In this document: in pieces, positions 16,989 through 25,291 of the stretch
How the letters are laid out: each line of letters starts with the position of its first letter
How positions within the stretch are numbered: the stretch's first letter is position 1
Notes under the pieces: model-generated
The model's database searches: none
The model's input: only the letters and a program-made list of their open reading frames with translations
What the model was told of the DNA's origin: nothing
DNA from: Clostridiaceae bacterium
Lineage (GTDB): Bacteria; Bacillota; Clostridia; Clostridiales; Clostridiaceae
Length of the DNA stretch: 61,823 nt
Direction: 5' to 3'
Assembly: GCA_014380625.1 (NCBI GenBank)
Contig: JACMJL010000118.1
Span: 1 to 61,823, forward strand
Program-made: the position numbers and the translations under genes

Positions 16989-17873
16989 ATGGCTAAAGGA
17001 TTATTTAAGAAAACAAAATATATAACCGTAAGTAAGGCTCCATTAGATGAGGAGATTTACTCAATACTTCAGGATGAAGCAAAACCTTCAATACCTAATG
17101 GAATGTGGGCTAAATGTAATAAATGTGGTGAGATTATATATAAAAAGGACCTTGAAGATAATTTGATGGTCTGCCCAAAGTGTAAAGCACATTTAAGACT
17201 TTCTGCATTAGAAAGAATAAAATTAACTATTGATGAAGGTACCTTTGAAGAGTTTGATAAAAATTTAAGAAGTTCAAATCCGCTAAATTTTTCTGATTAT
17301 GACCAAAAGGTTAGACAGAGCCAGATAGATACGGGTATTACAGAAGCTGTTATAACAGGTAGAGGAAAAATATATGAGAATCAAACTGTAATTGCTGTTA
17401 TGGATAGTCATTTTATGATGGGAAGTATGGGTTCTGCTGTGGGAGAAAAAATAACTAGAGCTATAGAACAGGCTACGAAATTAAAGCTTCCAGTTATAAT
17501 ATTTACTACTTCAGGAGGAGCTAGGATGCAGGAAGGAATATTTTCTTTAATGCAAATGGCTAAGGTAAGTGCTGCTCTTGCTAGACACAGCCAGGCTAAT
17601 TTATTATATGTTACTGTGCTTACAGATCCTACAACTGGTGGAGTTACTGCTAGCTTTGCAATGCTTGGTGACATAATTTTATCAGAGCCAGGTGCATTAA
17701 TTGGATTTGCTGGTAAACGAGTAATTGAACAGACGATAAAGCAGAAGTTACCAGATGAATTTCAAAAGGCTGAATTTTTATTGGCACATGGGTTTGTGGA
17801 CAAAATAGTTTCAAGGCGAAAATTAAAGAAGACCTTGGGTCATATATTATTTGTACATAAGGAGGTAATTTAA
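16989..17873 (+). CDS. accD: acetyl-CoA carboxylase carboxyltransferase beta subunit
   Basis: Beta half of the carboxyltransferase, 294 residues. The N-terminal Cys4 zinc ribbon is visible as CNKCGE and CPKC (around residues 38-60). The crotonase-like core follows, with [11 protein letters not shown] and [12 protein letters not shown]. Its stop shares one base with the accA start, so the two subunits are translationally coupled, as needed for an alpha2-beta2 enzyme. Confidence 0.96.
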   Translation: MAKGLFKKTKYITVSKAPLDEEIYSILQDEAKPSIPNGMWAKCNKCGEIIYKKDLEDNLMVCPKCKAHLRLSALERIKLTIDEGTFEEFDKNLRSSNPLNFSDYDQKVRQSQIDTGITEAVITGRGKIYENQTVIAVMDSHFMMGSMGSAVGEKITRAIEQATKLKLPVIIFTTSGGARMQEGIFSLMQMAKVSAALARHSQANLLYVTVLTDPTTGGVTASFAMLGDIILSEPGALIGFAGKRVIEQTIKQKLPDEFQKAEFLLAHGFVDKIVSRRKLKKTLGHILFVHKEVI

Positions 17874-18718
17874 TGGCATTTGAAGCACTAGGCAAGGTAA
17901 TTACCGGATTTAAGCATAAGGAATTAACTCCTTCGGAAAAAAGAACTATTGCAAGATTGCCCGAGAGACCAAATGCTTCCCAATATATTGATAAAATATT
18001 TGATTCTTTTATAGAGTTTCACGGTGATAGAGCTTTTGCTGAGGATGCATCTATTATTGGTGGTATAGCCACCTTTAATGGCAGACCAGTCACTGTAATC
18101 GCTCAACAAAAGGGAAGTAGTACAGAAGAAAAGGTTAAAAGAAACTTTGGTATGCCCAATCCTGAAGGTTATAGAAAAGCTTTAAGGCTTATGAAACAAG
18201 CTGAAAAATTTAAAAGACCCATTATTTGTTTTGTAGACACTCAAGGTGCTTATCCAGGGTTAGGAGCAGAGGAAAGAGGGCAGGGAGAAGCTATAGCTAA
18301 AAACCTTTTAGAAATGGCAACCTTAAAGACCCCTATTATATCAATAGTTATAGGGGAAGGTGGAAGCGGTGGTGCTCTTGCTATGGCAGTAGCTGATGAA
18401 GTTTGGATGTTAGAGCATGCAGTTTATTCTATTCTATCTCCAGAGGGCTTTGCAACTATACTTTGGAAGGATAGTAGCCGTGCCAAGGAAGCAGCGGAAG
18501 TAATGAAAATTACTGCACAGGATTTAAAACATTTTGGAATAATTGATAGAATTATAAAAGAACCTGTGGGTGGTGCTCATAAGGATTTTCTTAAGGCTGC
18601 GGAGGCAATTAAAAAGACCTTAGCCAGTGCATTGCCTATTTTGATTAATAAACCTACGGAGGAGCTTATTGAGACGCGATATGATAAATACAGAGGAATG
18701 GGTGAGTTCCTAGAATAA
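17873..18718 (+). CDS. accA: acetyl-CoA carboxylase carboxyltransferase alpha subunit
   Basis: Alpha half of the carboxyltransferase, 281 residues, slightly short against about 320 in enterobacteria but normal for clostridia. Marks include [34 protein letters not shown] and [17 protein letters not shown] lies ahead of the ATG inside the end of accD. Confidence 0.96.
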   Translation: MAFEALGKVITGFKHKELTPSEKRTIARLPERPNASQYIDKIFDSFIEFHGDRAFAEDASIIGGIATFNGRPVTVIAQQKGSSTEEKVKRNFGMPNPEGYRKALRLMKQAEKFKRPIICFVDTQGAYPGLGAEERGQGEAIAKNLLEMATLKTPIISIVIGEGGSGGALAMAVADEVWMLEHAVYSILSPEGFATILWKDSSRAKEAAEVMKITAQDLKHFGIIDRIIKEPVGGAHKDFLKAAEAIKKTLASALPILINKPTEELIETRYDKYRGMGEFLE

Positions 18719-18731
18719 TGGAGGTGTTTGA

Positions 18732-19289
18732 ATGAAAATAAGCACAAGAGATATGATTTTAGTTTCTTTTTTTGCAACATTAACTATAGTAGGTGCTAAA
18801 GTATCCATAAGTTTACTCTATGTCCCTATTTCTTTGCAATTAGTTTTCTGTTGTTTTGCAGGAATTTTGCTGGGTGCAAAGCTTGGAATGCTTTCGCAAC
18901 TTATATATATGATTATTGGACTTATTGGTATACCTGTTTTTTCCAAACCAATAGCTGGACCGCAATATATACTACAGCCAAGTTTTGGATATATAATTGG
19001 ATTTATAGTAGCAGCCTATGTTATAGGCTATATTAGAGAAAAATATAATAAGATAGTTATAGCTGTACTTTGTGGGATTATGATTGATTATATTATCGGA
19101 GTATCCTATATGTATCTAATAATAAATCTTTATATAGGGAAGTCAATGAGTTTACAGGGCGCTTTGGCAGCAGGATTCGTTCCTTTCATTGTTAAAGATA
19201 TAGTTGCAGGTATTATAGTTTCGGCTATTGCTGCAGCAACTTTACCTGCATTAAAAGGTGCAGGATTGTTGAAGGTAAATACAAAATAA
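18732..19289 (+). CDS. bioY: biotin ECF transporter S component
   Basis: Membrane protein of 185 residues with about six helices, belonging to the BioY family that binds biotin and docks onto the shared ECF energising module. Family marks are the internal GAKLGMLSQLIYMIIGLIG and the QPSFGYIIGF segment. Placed as the last gene of an acetyl-CoA carboxylase operon, it links biotin uptake to demand for AccB biotinylation. No biotin-repressor site was noticed, so control is likely through FabT. Confidence 0.93.
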   Translation: MKISTRDMILVSFFATLTIVGAKVSISLLYVPISLQLVFCCFAGILLGAKLGMLSQLIYMIIGLIGIPVFSKPIAGPQYILQPSFGYIIGFIVAAYVIGYIREKYNKIVIAVLCGIMIDYIIGVSYMYLIINLYIGKSMSLQGALAAGFVPFIVKDIVAGIIVSAIAAATLPALKGAGLLKVNTK

Positions 19290-19300
19290 TTATGATATAA

Positions 19301-19345
19301 TAAGTGAGAATTAAGTTGTTAATACTTAGTTCTCACTTATTATTA
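19301..19345 (+). terminator. intrinsic terminator of the fatty acid operon
   Basis: A 16-pair stem (19301-19316 with 19324-19339, one G-U) has a seven-base loop and is followed by a T-rich run. It lies directly after bioY and ends the operon. Confidence 0.85.
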
Positions 19346-19361
19346 TTTAGGGGGAATTAGT

Positions 19362-21098
19362 TTGGATAAAAACGAGAGTCTATATAATTATGGTTTTTAT
19401 ATATCTATTGGTTTTATGATCTTGGATGTATATTTTTCAGTTGTTTTAGCCCAAAATATTGGAGAAAGGTATTATCTTATGTTAATATCAGTTCCTTTTT
19501 TAATAGCTTTAGCCATATATTTTAGAAGAGGCTTTAAGAAGGCTAAGTGCTTAAATTTTATTAAAAGAGAGTGGGGGACAAAACAAAAAAGAAAAAGAAA
19601 CTTCAAGACTATTTCCGAATTTCATAAACTGGTTTCTGAACTTGATAGGAGTAAATTCTATATAGATGATCAGACCTGGCAAGATCTTACCATGGATGAG
19701 GTCTATGAGATATTAGATAGAACTCTCTCTAAAACTGGAGAGCATGCTCTTTATAATCTATTAAGAACACCTTCCTTTGATGAAGCAGAAATTAAAAAAA
19801 GAAGTGTGATAATAGATTTCTTTAGAAATAATGCCAATGTGAGAGAAAAGTTTCAATATGCTTTCTATAATTTGGGTAGAGAAAAGAATAATGGAGTAAT
19901 CACTTTGTTATGGGGGAAAGAGATACCCGTTATTAAAGCAAATATATTTTTTTACATAATGAGTGGTATGGCTGTGGTTTCTATTATTTCTTTACCTGTT
20001 TTAGGTCTAGGAGTTGGAGCTTTACTCATAGTGACAATGTTTTTTTGTAATTTTGCTATCCATGGATTATCTAAGAGAGTAATTTCCGGAGATATACCTT
20101 CTATAGGAAGAATAGGTGGAATGATTAAAACTGCACAGGTAATTAAAGGAATTGAGGAGCCAGTACTTAAGGAAAAGATGGATGCTCTAAAAAAATCTTA
20201 TAATGCATGTAGTTATATTTCAAAAAGAACCATGTCTTTAGGTAGAGTTGAAGGTATAGATATTATTACTGATTACTTTAGTATATTTTTCTTGCTAGAT
20301 GAGGTAAGCTATTTTTCTGCAATAAAAGGTATAAACAAATATAGGGAAGAACTGAGGAATATTTATTCAATTCTAGGGGAATTAGATGCTTATATTTCTT
20401 TAGCTTCCTATAGAGATGAATTAGTGAATTTTGTGGAACCAGAATTTACCTATAGCGGTCCAAAGATAGAAGTTGTTGATGGAAGACACCCATTAATTGT
20501 AGAAGCAGTTCCAAATACAATTAGGCTCACTCGAGGAGGAATTATATTAACGGGTTCAAATATGTCAGGCAAATCTACTTTCCTAAGGATGCTTGGGGTG
20601 AATGCACTACTGGCTCAAACTATTTCCACCTGTCTTGCAACCTCTTATAAGGCTTCACTTTTGAAGGTTTTGACCTCTATTAGCCCAAGTGATAATATAA
20701 TGGGGGGTAAAAGTTATTACCTAGGAGAGGCAGAAGCATTGCTTAGAATAATTAAATCCTCAGAGGATAATATACCTTCTTTATGTATGATAGATGAAAT
20801 ATTTAGAGGTACAAATCCTGTAGAGAGAGTAAGTGCAGCAGCAGAAATATTGGATTATCTTCCCGATCATAATGCCATGACCATCGCCGCTACCCATGAT
20901 ATAGAACTTACAGAAATGGTTAAAAATCATTATGAATGTTATTACTTCACAGAGGATGTAGGGGAAAGAGGTTTAATATTTGATTACAAGATTCGAAAAG
21001 GAATATCAAAAACTAGAAATGCTATTAAAGTACTTAAGTTTTTAGGATATCCAGATGAGATTATTGATAAGGCTAATGAGAGGCTTAATCATATATAA
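19362..21098 (+). CDS. membrane-anchored MutS-like ATPase
   Basis: A 578-residue protein with the ABC-type ATPase of MutS: P-loop GSNMSGKST, Walker B MIDEIFRGTNPVER and ATHDIEL. The lever/core domain precedes it, but the mismatch-recognition domain (FxE) of true MutS is absent. Two hydrophobic helices near the N terminus (about residues 13-50) and a second pair near 195-240 make it a probable membrane protein. The TTG at 19362 follows AGGGGG. This family is common in Firmicutes and its role is not established; it is unlikely to do normal mismatch repair. Confidence 0.85.
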   Translation: MDKNESLYNYGFYISIGFMILDVYFSVVLAQNIGERYYLMLISVPFLIALAIYFRRGFKKAKCLNFIKREWGTKQKRKRNFKTISEFHKLVSELDRSKFYIDDQTWQDLTMDEVYEILDRTLSKTGEHALYNLLRTPSFDEAEIKKRSVIIDFFRNNANVREKFQYAFYNLGREKNNGVITLLWGKEIPVIKANIFFYIMSGMAVVSIISLPVLGLGVGALLIVTMFFCNFAIHGLSKRVISGDIPSIGRIGGMIKTAQVIKGIEEPVLKEKMDALKKSYNACSYISKRTMSLGRVEGIDIITDYFSIFFLLDEVSYFSAIKGINKYREELRNIYSILGELDAYISLASYRDELVNFVEPEFTYSGPKIEVVDGRHPLIVEAVPNTIRLTRGGIILTGSNMSGKSTFLRMLGVNALLAQTISTCLATSYKASLLKVLTSISPSDNIMGGKSYYLGEAEALLRIIKSSEDNIPSLCMIDEIFRGTNPVERVSAAAEILDYLPDHNAMTIAATHDIELTEMVKNHYECYYFTEDVGERGLIFDYKIRKGISKTRNAIKVLKFLGYPDEIIDKANERLNHI

Positions 21099-21142
21099 AA
21101 AATAGCAGTAAAATATACTTAATATTATACCCTAATGCAAAT

Positions 21143-21255
21143 GAGCGCAGCATGGTACTATACGTTCGGAGACTACTCGTTGTACTTAAGGAAGACTAAG
21201 TTTTCTAAGGTTCACTCGGATAGTCTCTTTCACATACAGTACCATGCTGCTTCTC
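21143..21255. ncRNA. candidate structured RNA or palindromic element
   Basis: Three nested helices fold about 113 bases into one rod. P1 pairs GCAGCATGGTACT (21147-21159) with AGTACCATGCTGC (21238-21250), plus GAG with CTC outside. P2 pairs 21168-21175 with 21221-21228. P3 pairs 21185-21193 with 21202-21209 with one bulge. No U-run follows, so it is not a simple terminator. It lies between the MutS-like gene and a repeat, and matches no RNA class I can name. Strand of transcription is unknown. Confidence 0.5.
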
Positions 21256-21379
21256 AAAATCCAATAAGGTAAATAAGATTAAATGAATTATAGTTCTAGT
21301 ATTTCGAGATATTATATTAATTAAGAAATTAGGTTAAGGAGTCTCATATTTAGTTAATTAGACTTTTTTGATATAAAAA

Positions 21380-21419
21380 GGACTGTCTCAAAATAATTAA
21401 TTTTATTTTGAGACAGTTC
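21380..21419. repeat. palindromic terminator-like repeat, copy 2
   Basis: Arms at 21380-21395 and 21404-21419 match at 15 of 16 positions and contain GACTGTCTCAAAATA. It lies just after the 3' end of the small minus-strand gene and probably terminates it. Confidence 0.85.
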
Positions 21420-21422
21420 ATT

Positions 21423-21554
21423 TTATTTACTATGTTTTTTGCCTATGTTTTTATCTTTATCGCTATTTTTAGAGTTGGTGTCTGAGGATAGCTTTGGTGC
21501 CTCAGGTCCTCTAGAGATAGGTGCAGTTCTTTGTTTATCGTTAGTCTTTCCCAT
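21423..21554 (-). CDS. small basic hydrophilic protein (43 aa)
   Basis: An ORF starting MGKTNDKQRTAPISRGPEAP and ending KNIGKKHSK. The ATG is preceded by an excellent ribosome site, TAGGAGG, six bases upstream, and a palindromic terminator lies right after the stop; together these argue that it is a real gene. The product is Lys/Ser/Asn-rich, has no hydrophobic segment and is probably disordered. I do not recognise a family; size and composition recall small spore-associated proteins, which is only a guess. Confidence 0.6.
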   Translation of the reverse strand: MGKTNDKQRTAPISRGPEAPKLSSDTNSKNSDKDKNIGKKHSK

Positions 21555-21653
21555 GATTTACCTCCTAAAATATTGATTTTCAGTAGGTATTATAACCAAT
21601 ACTAAATAAAATATACTTATGAAAGAAGGATATTAGTTGTAACAAAGTTTAGG

Positions 21654-21682
21654 TTGACAATAAAAATAATGAATTGTATAAT
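21654..21682 (+). promoter_or_regulatory. promoter of the peroxide-defence operon
   Basis: TTGACA (21654-21659), a 17-base spacer and TATAAT (21677-21682) form a consensus sigma-A promoter ahead of the OhrR-like gene. Confidence 0.9.
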
Positions 21683-21697
21683 AAAATCATTGAATAG

Positions 21698-21730
21698 ATT
21701 GCATGCAATTGAATTTGACTAAATTGAATC
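21698..21730 (+). promoter_or_regulatory. candidate OhrR-type operator
   Basis: A perfect 12-base palindrome ATTGCATGCAAT (21698-21709) lies just after the expected transcription start, followed by two AATTGAAT direct repeats. Position and dyad symmetry fit autoregulation by the MarR/OhrR-family product of the first gene. Confidence 0.55.
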
Positions 21731-21749
21731 TGAGATAAGGAGGCTAAGT

Positions 21750-22181
21750 ATGGATAAATATGAAAGTCTTAAATTGGACAATCAGCTGTGTTTTTCATTA
21801 TATGCTGCTTCAAGAGAAATAATAAAATTATACAAACCAGTCCTTGATAAATATAAACTTACATATACACAGTATGTAACAATGCTAGTATTATGGGAAA
21901 ATGAAAAAATTGGAGTTAAGCAAATCGGAGAAAGATTACACTTAGATTCAGGAACTCTTACTCCAGTATTAAAAAAATTAGAGCGTATGGAATTAATAAT
22001 AAAATATAGAGATATACAAGATGATAGAGTAGTAATAGTTGAAGTAACACAAAAGGGAAGAATAATGAAAGATGAAATACTTGAAGTTCCAGAGCAAATA
22101 TATTGTAGCGTTGGAGTAACTGAAGAAAAATTTTTTATTTTGAAAAAATCTTTAGATGAACTATTAAGTAATTTTAGCTGA
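21750..22181 (+). CDS. MarR-family redox regulator, OhrR-like
   Basis: A 143-residue winged-helix regulator. The opening LDNQLCFSLYAASREI carries C14 at the place of the redox-sensing Cys of OhrR, and LTYTQYVTMLVLWE is the usual OhrR helix. The DNA-binding part shows LHLDSGTLTPVLKKLE and the wing DDRVVIVEVT. There is no second Cys typical of the 2-Cys OhrR type. It heads an operon with glutathione peroxidase, thioredoxin reductase and thioredoxin, so it likely senses organic peroxide. Confidence 0.88.
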   Translation: MDKYESLKLDNQLCFSLYAASREIIKLYKPVLDKYKLTYTQYVTMLVLWENEKIGVKQIGERLHLDSGTLTPVLKKLERMELIIKYRDIQDDRVVIVEVTQKGRIMKDEILEVPEQIYCSVGVTEEKFFILKKSLDELLSNFS

Positions 22182-22301
22182 ATATCAAAAAAAATTAAGT
22201 GCAACTTTAAAGTTCGCTTAATATTTTTTAAATAAATCAATTGAATAAAATTAAATTTGTATCAATTAAATAGTATTAAATTAAAAATATGAAGGGAAGT
22301 A

Positions 22302-22787
22302 ATGAATATGAATTTTTATGATTTTTCAGCAAAAAAGATGAATGGTCAAGAGGTAAAGATGGAGGAATACAAAGGTGAAGTAGTTCTAGTTGTAAACACT
22401 GCAAGTACGTGTGGATTAACACCTCAGTTTAAAGGGTTAGAAGAACTATATAAACAATACAAAGGACGAAATTTTGAAATTTTAGGATTTCCTTGCAATC
22501 AATTTGCAAAGCAAGATTCAGGGAGTAATAAAGAAATACATGAATTTTGTCAATTGAACTATGGGGTTACTTTTACAATGCTTGAAAAAATAGATGTGAA
22601 CGGTAAAGATGAACATCCTTTATATAAATATCTAAAGAGTAAATCAAAGGGTTTTTTTGGTAAGAAAATAAAGTGGAATTTTACTAAGTTCTTGATAGAT
22701 TCTGATGGAAATATAATTAAGAGATATGGACCAACAGTAGATCCATTAAATATAAAAGAGGATATAGAAAAATTACTAAAAAAGTAA
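22302..22787 (+). CDS. glutathione peroxidase family protein (Cys type)
   Basis: Thiol peroxidase of 161 residues. The peroxidatic residue is C37 in NTASTCGLT, encoded by TGT and so not selenocysteine; Q67 (FPCNQF) and W125-N126 (KWNFTKF) complete the site. Bacterial enzymes of this kind usually take electrons from thioredoxin rather than glutathione, which fits the reductase and thioredoxin genes downstream. A second ATG six bases further in is an alternative start. A relic of another copy lies after trxA. Confidence 0.9.
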   Translation: MNMNFYDFSAKKMNGQEVKMEEYKGEVVLVVNTASTCGLTPQFKGLEELYKQYKGRNFEILGFPCNQFAKQDSGSNKEIHEFCQLNYGVTFTMLEKIDVNGKDEHPLYKYLKSKSKGFFGKKIKWNFTKFLIDSDGNIIKRYGPTVDPLNIKEDIEKLLKK

Positions 22788-22813
22788 AGTTATGATTTTA
22801 AGGAGAATTTTAA

Positions 22814-23680
22814 ATGAGTTTAAGATATGATATTGCCATAATAGGTAGTGGACCGGCAGGGCTATCAGCAGCATTAAATGCAAAAATAAGAAATAAAAAA
22901 TTTATTGTATTCGGTAACAAAGACATTAGTAATAAATTGATGAAGGCTGAAAAAGTTAGTAACTATTTAGGTTTTTACGGAAAGAGTGGAGCTGAAATTA
23001 GAGATGAGTTTGCTAATCACTTAGAAGTAATGGATATAAGCATTACTGAAGAAAAAGTAAATAATATATATTCAATGGGTGAGTATTTTGCATTAGCAGT
23101 AAATGAAAAAATGTATGAAGCCACTTCAATAATATTAGCTACTGGAGTAAACTCCGGCAAAGCTTTTAAGGGGGAGGAAAAATTCTTAGGTAGAGGAGTA
23201 GGATATTGTGCAACTTGTGATGCTCCGCTATATAAGAATAAGGTTGTTACAATAATAGCTTACCATAAGAAGGAAGAAGATGAAGTCAACTTTATAGCAA
23301 CAGTAGCTTCTAAGGTTTATTATCTTCCCATGTATAAAGAAAAAGTTGAAGTAGATTCAGTGGTAGAAATTATTTATGATATACCCGTTGAAATAGTTGG
23401 CGATGAAAAGGTGAGTAAATTAGTGGTTAAAAATGGTGAATTAATCACAGATGGTATTTTTATTTTAAGAGATAGCATATCACCAGGTCAGTTAGTTCCT
23501 GGATTAAAGATGGATGAAAATCATGTCCAAGTGGATAGAAGGATGAAAACTAACTTAGATGGCTGTTTTGCGGCAGGAGATATAGTTGGTGTACCTTATC
23601 AATATATAAAATCAGCAGGTGAAGGTAATATAGCAGCGCTATCAGCTATAGCCTATGTAGATGCGCAAAAGAGAAGATAA
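22814..23680 (+). CDS. thioredoxin reductase, ferredoxin-linked (FFTR-like)
   Basis: FAD enzyme of 288 residues that reduces thioredoxin. The FAD loop GSGPAGLSAA (11-20), the redox pair CATC (132-135) and the C-terminal AAGDIVG motif are normal. After CATCDAPLY the expected NADPH loop GGGNSA and the HRR motif are missing; the segment reads VVTIIAYHKKEEDEVN. This is the mark of flavin-dependent ferredoxin:thioredoxin reductases, a family described from cyanobacteria and Clostridium. Reduced ferredoxin is therefore the likely electron donor. The ribosome site is AAGGAG. Confidence 0.85.
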   Translation: MSLRYDIAIIGSGPAGLSAALNAKIRNKKFIVFGNKDISNKLMKAEKVSNYLGFYGKSGAEIRDEFANHLEVMDISITEEKVNNIYSMGEYFALAVNEKMYEATSIILATGVNSGKAFKGEEKFLGRGVGYCATCDAPLYKNKVVTIIAYHKKEEDEVNFIATVASKVYYLPMYKEKVEVDSVVEIIYDIPVEIVGDEKVSKLVVKNGELITDGIFILRDSISPGQLVPGLKMDENHVQVDRRMKTNLDGCFAAGDIVGVPYQYIKSAGEGNIAALSAIAYVDAQKRR

Positions 23681-23692
23681 GGAGGAGTTTAA

Positions 23693-24004
23693 ATGGCAAG
23701 AGTAATTGAATCAGGGCAATTTCAAAATGAAGTAGCAGATGGTGTTATTATTGTAGATTTTTTTGCAACATGGTGTGGACCTTGTAAAATGCTATCTCCA
23801 GTTTTTGAAGAATTAGGATTAGAAATGGAGGGCAAAGTTAAGTTCATAAAAATTGATGTAGATAAAAGTCCAGACATTGCTAGTAAATATAGTGTATCAA
23901 CTATACCAACGATGTTAATATTAAAAAATGGTGAAAAGCAAGATGCAATGGTAGGATTTTTACCAAAAGAAGTTATTAAAGAAAAAATAGAAAAATATTT
24001 ATGA
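23693..24004 (+). CDS. trxA: thioredoxin
   Basis: A 103-residue thioredoxin with the classic WCGPC site (residues 27-31) and the cis-Pro in STIPTMLI. It is the substrate of the reductase encoded 12 bases upstream and the probable electron donor of the peroxidase. The reading frame beyond its TGA stop continues into a glutathione-peroxidase relic. Confidence 0.95.
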   Translation: MARVIESGQFQNEVADGVIIVDFFATWCGPCKMLSPVFEELGLEMEGKVKFIKIDVDKSPDIASKYSVSTIPTMLILKNGEKQDAMVGFLPKEVIKEKIEKYL

Positions 24005-24088
24005 GAGATAGATGTTAATGGTGAGACTGAAGATGAAGTATATAAGTTTTTAAAGAAAGAAGCACCCTGGTGCTTCTTTAAATCATAA
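24005..24088 (+). pseudogene. relic of a glutathione peroxidase gene
   Basis: Right after the trxA stop and in the same frame, 27 codons read EIDVNGETEDEVYKFLKKEA before running into the terminator. The block matches [20 protein letters not shown] of the intact peroxidase upstream (about residues 95-114), including IDVNG and YK-LK. It has no start and no catalytic residues. It is probably the leftover of a deleted second peroxidase gene. Confidence 0.6.
24057..24078. terminator. bidirectional intrinsic terminator
   Basis: A perfect ten-pair stem AAGAAGCACC/GGTGCTTCTT has a two-base centre, with A- and T-rich flanks on both sides. It separates the trx operon from the converging DUF2812 gene. 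Confidence 0.8.
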
Positions 24089-24709
24089 TCTACTGTTTGA
24101 AGTATCTCTGAGACTTTCTTTATATAACTTCCTTGCCTTAAATGAGAAATCTAAAGAAAGTATTGCATATATCATAAATACAATAAGAGGTAATATTCTT
24201 AAAATTGCAAAGGGTGTTTCAAAAGCAAAGGCAAACCAAAAATTAAGTCCTTTCTTATCCCATAGTCCAGGTGTCAAATAGCCGAAGTTATTGAATTTAA
24301 ATCCATATTCACTAAACATAATAAACATATATATTAGCGCGCAGGCAAAGCCCGAAATACACTGTTTTATAAATCTTTTATAGCGTGTAGATTTTGATTC
24401 AGCATCTGAAAAAATATCTGGGAATTCCATATTGCTTAGTTTAGGAAGGAAATATTGTGCTCCTGAGTAGCTTGTTCCTGAGACATGTTCCCAACCAGCG
24501 TCTTCGAATAAAGTTTTATACTGTCCAAATTCTACTTTATTTTTGAATACACGATAATCAATTCTATATTGTGAATCCTTAGGCTCTGCTTTTATAAAAG
24601 TATATATACCTAAAAGACTATAGTTCTTCATGATGAAACCACTTTTAGCCATGTTGTTTAAGTATTGTTCCTCTTTATCCATGTCTACAAATATCCTAAA
24701 ACTTTTCAT
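24083..24709 (-). CDS. DUF2812 membrane protein
   Basis: A 208-residue protein. The N-terminal half is the soluble DUF2812 domain, recognisable from FRIFVDMDKEEQYLNNMAKSG and YRIDYRVF. Two or three membrane helices fill the C-terminal half (about residues 125-195). These proteins are regularly encoded with a PadR regulator, as here, 17 bases downstream of it. The function of the family is not established. Confidence 0.85.
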   Translation of the reverse strand: MKSFRIFVDMDKEEQYLNNMAKSGFIMKNYSLLGIYTFIKAEPKDSQYRIDYRVFKNKVEFGQYKTLFEDAGWEHVSGTSYSGAQYFLPKLSNMEFPDIFSDAESKSTRYKRFIKQCISGFACALIYMFIMFSEYGFKFNNFGYLTPGLWDKKGLNFWFAFAFETPFAILRILPLIVFMIYAILSLDFSFKARKLYKESLRDTSNSRL

Positions 24710-24725
24710 ACCTAACTTCCTTTCA

Positions 24726-25037
24726 TTATTTAATTAAATCTTCAGATATAGTTACTAAGTGCTTAATTCGAGTAACCTCCAATCTTAATACATCTTTTCC
24801 TTCGGTGGTAAGTACATATACTTTTCGTCGCTTATCTTCACTTTCTACTGATTTTATTAACTTTTGCTTCATAAGGTTTTCAATAGCACCGTATAGTGTT
24901 CCAGCAGCTACCTTAACCTTTTTTTCACTTAACTTTTCTACATTTTGCATGATTGCATAACCGTGAGAGGGATTTAATAAGGAAAGCATAATGTAAAAGG
25001 TTGTTTCTGTAAGTGGTAAGAAGTTATTTAAATTCAT
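24726..25037 (-). CDS. PadR-family transcriptional regulator
   Basis: A 103-residue winged-helix regulator. I chose the ATG at 25037, five bases after GGAGG; the frame stays open 48 bases upstream without a ribosome site. Family marks are SHGYAIMQNVEKLS, GTLYGAIENLMKQKLI and KRRKVYVLTTEG. It forms a two-gene operon with the DUF2812 protein and probably represses its own promoter. Confidence 0.9.
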   Translation of the reverse strand: MNLNNFLPLTETTFYIMLSLLNPSHGYAIMQNVEKLSEKKVKVAAGTLYGAIENLMKQKLIKSVESEDKRRKVYVLTTEGKDVLRLEVTRIKHLVTISEDLIK

Positions 25038-25080
25038 ATAAGCCTCCAATTTTTTATCCAATAAATTTTTTGCTTTTGCA

Positions 25081-25143
25081 CACATATATATATAGTTAAA
25101 CTGTATATAGTCTAACTATATATCAGTAAACTGTATATGTCAA
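25081..25143 (-). promoter_or_regulatory. promoter and likely operator of the PadR/DUF2812 operon
   Basis: On the minus strand TTGACA (25138-25143), a 17-base spacer and TATAGT (25115-25120) form the promoter. The same stretch carries two copies of TAAACTGTATAT and an inverted ATATATAGTTA/TAACTATATAT pair, overlapping the -10 region. This is the dyad pattern expected for PadR autorepression. Confidence 0.75.
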
Positions 25144-25175
25144 TAGTTTAGCTAATATAATATGAGGAAAAAACA

Positions 25176-25204
25176 TTGACAATATTTCTACAAAGTCTTA
25201 ATAT
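25176..25204 (+). promoter_or_regulatory. promoter of the hydG operon
   Basis: TTGACA (25176-25181), a 17-base spacer and TAATAT (25199-25204) form a good sigma-A promoter. Transcription from it would produce a leader of about 160 bases. Confidence 0.8.
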
Positions 25205-25291
25205 TATATATGTCTAATAAGTTGGATTTTCTGTCTTAGAAGACTTAATAATTCAAAACTGTTACCCGATTGTAAGGAGTTTTTCTAAGCA

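Noticed and set aside
22302-22787. Selenocysteine-type glutathione peroxidase
   Set aside because: The active-site codon is TGT (Cys37), not TGA.
24002-24088. Read-through of the trxA TGA as selenocysteine into the following frame
   Set aside because: Thioredoxin ends at its normal length at this TGA, and the following frame is a gpx fragment without catalytic residues; a relic explains it better.
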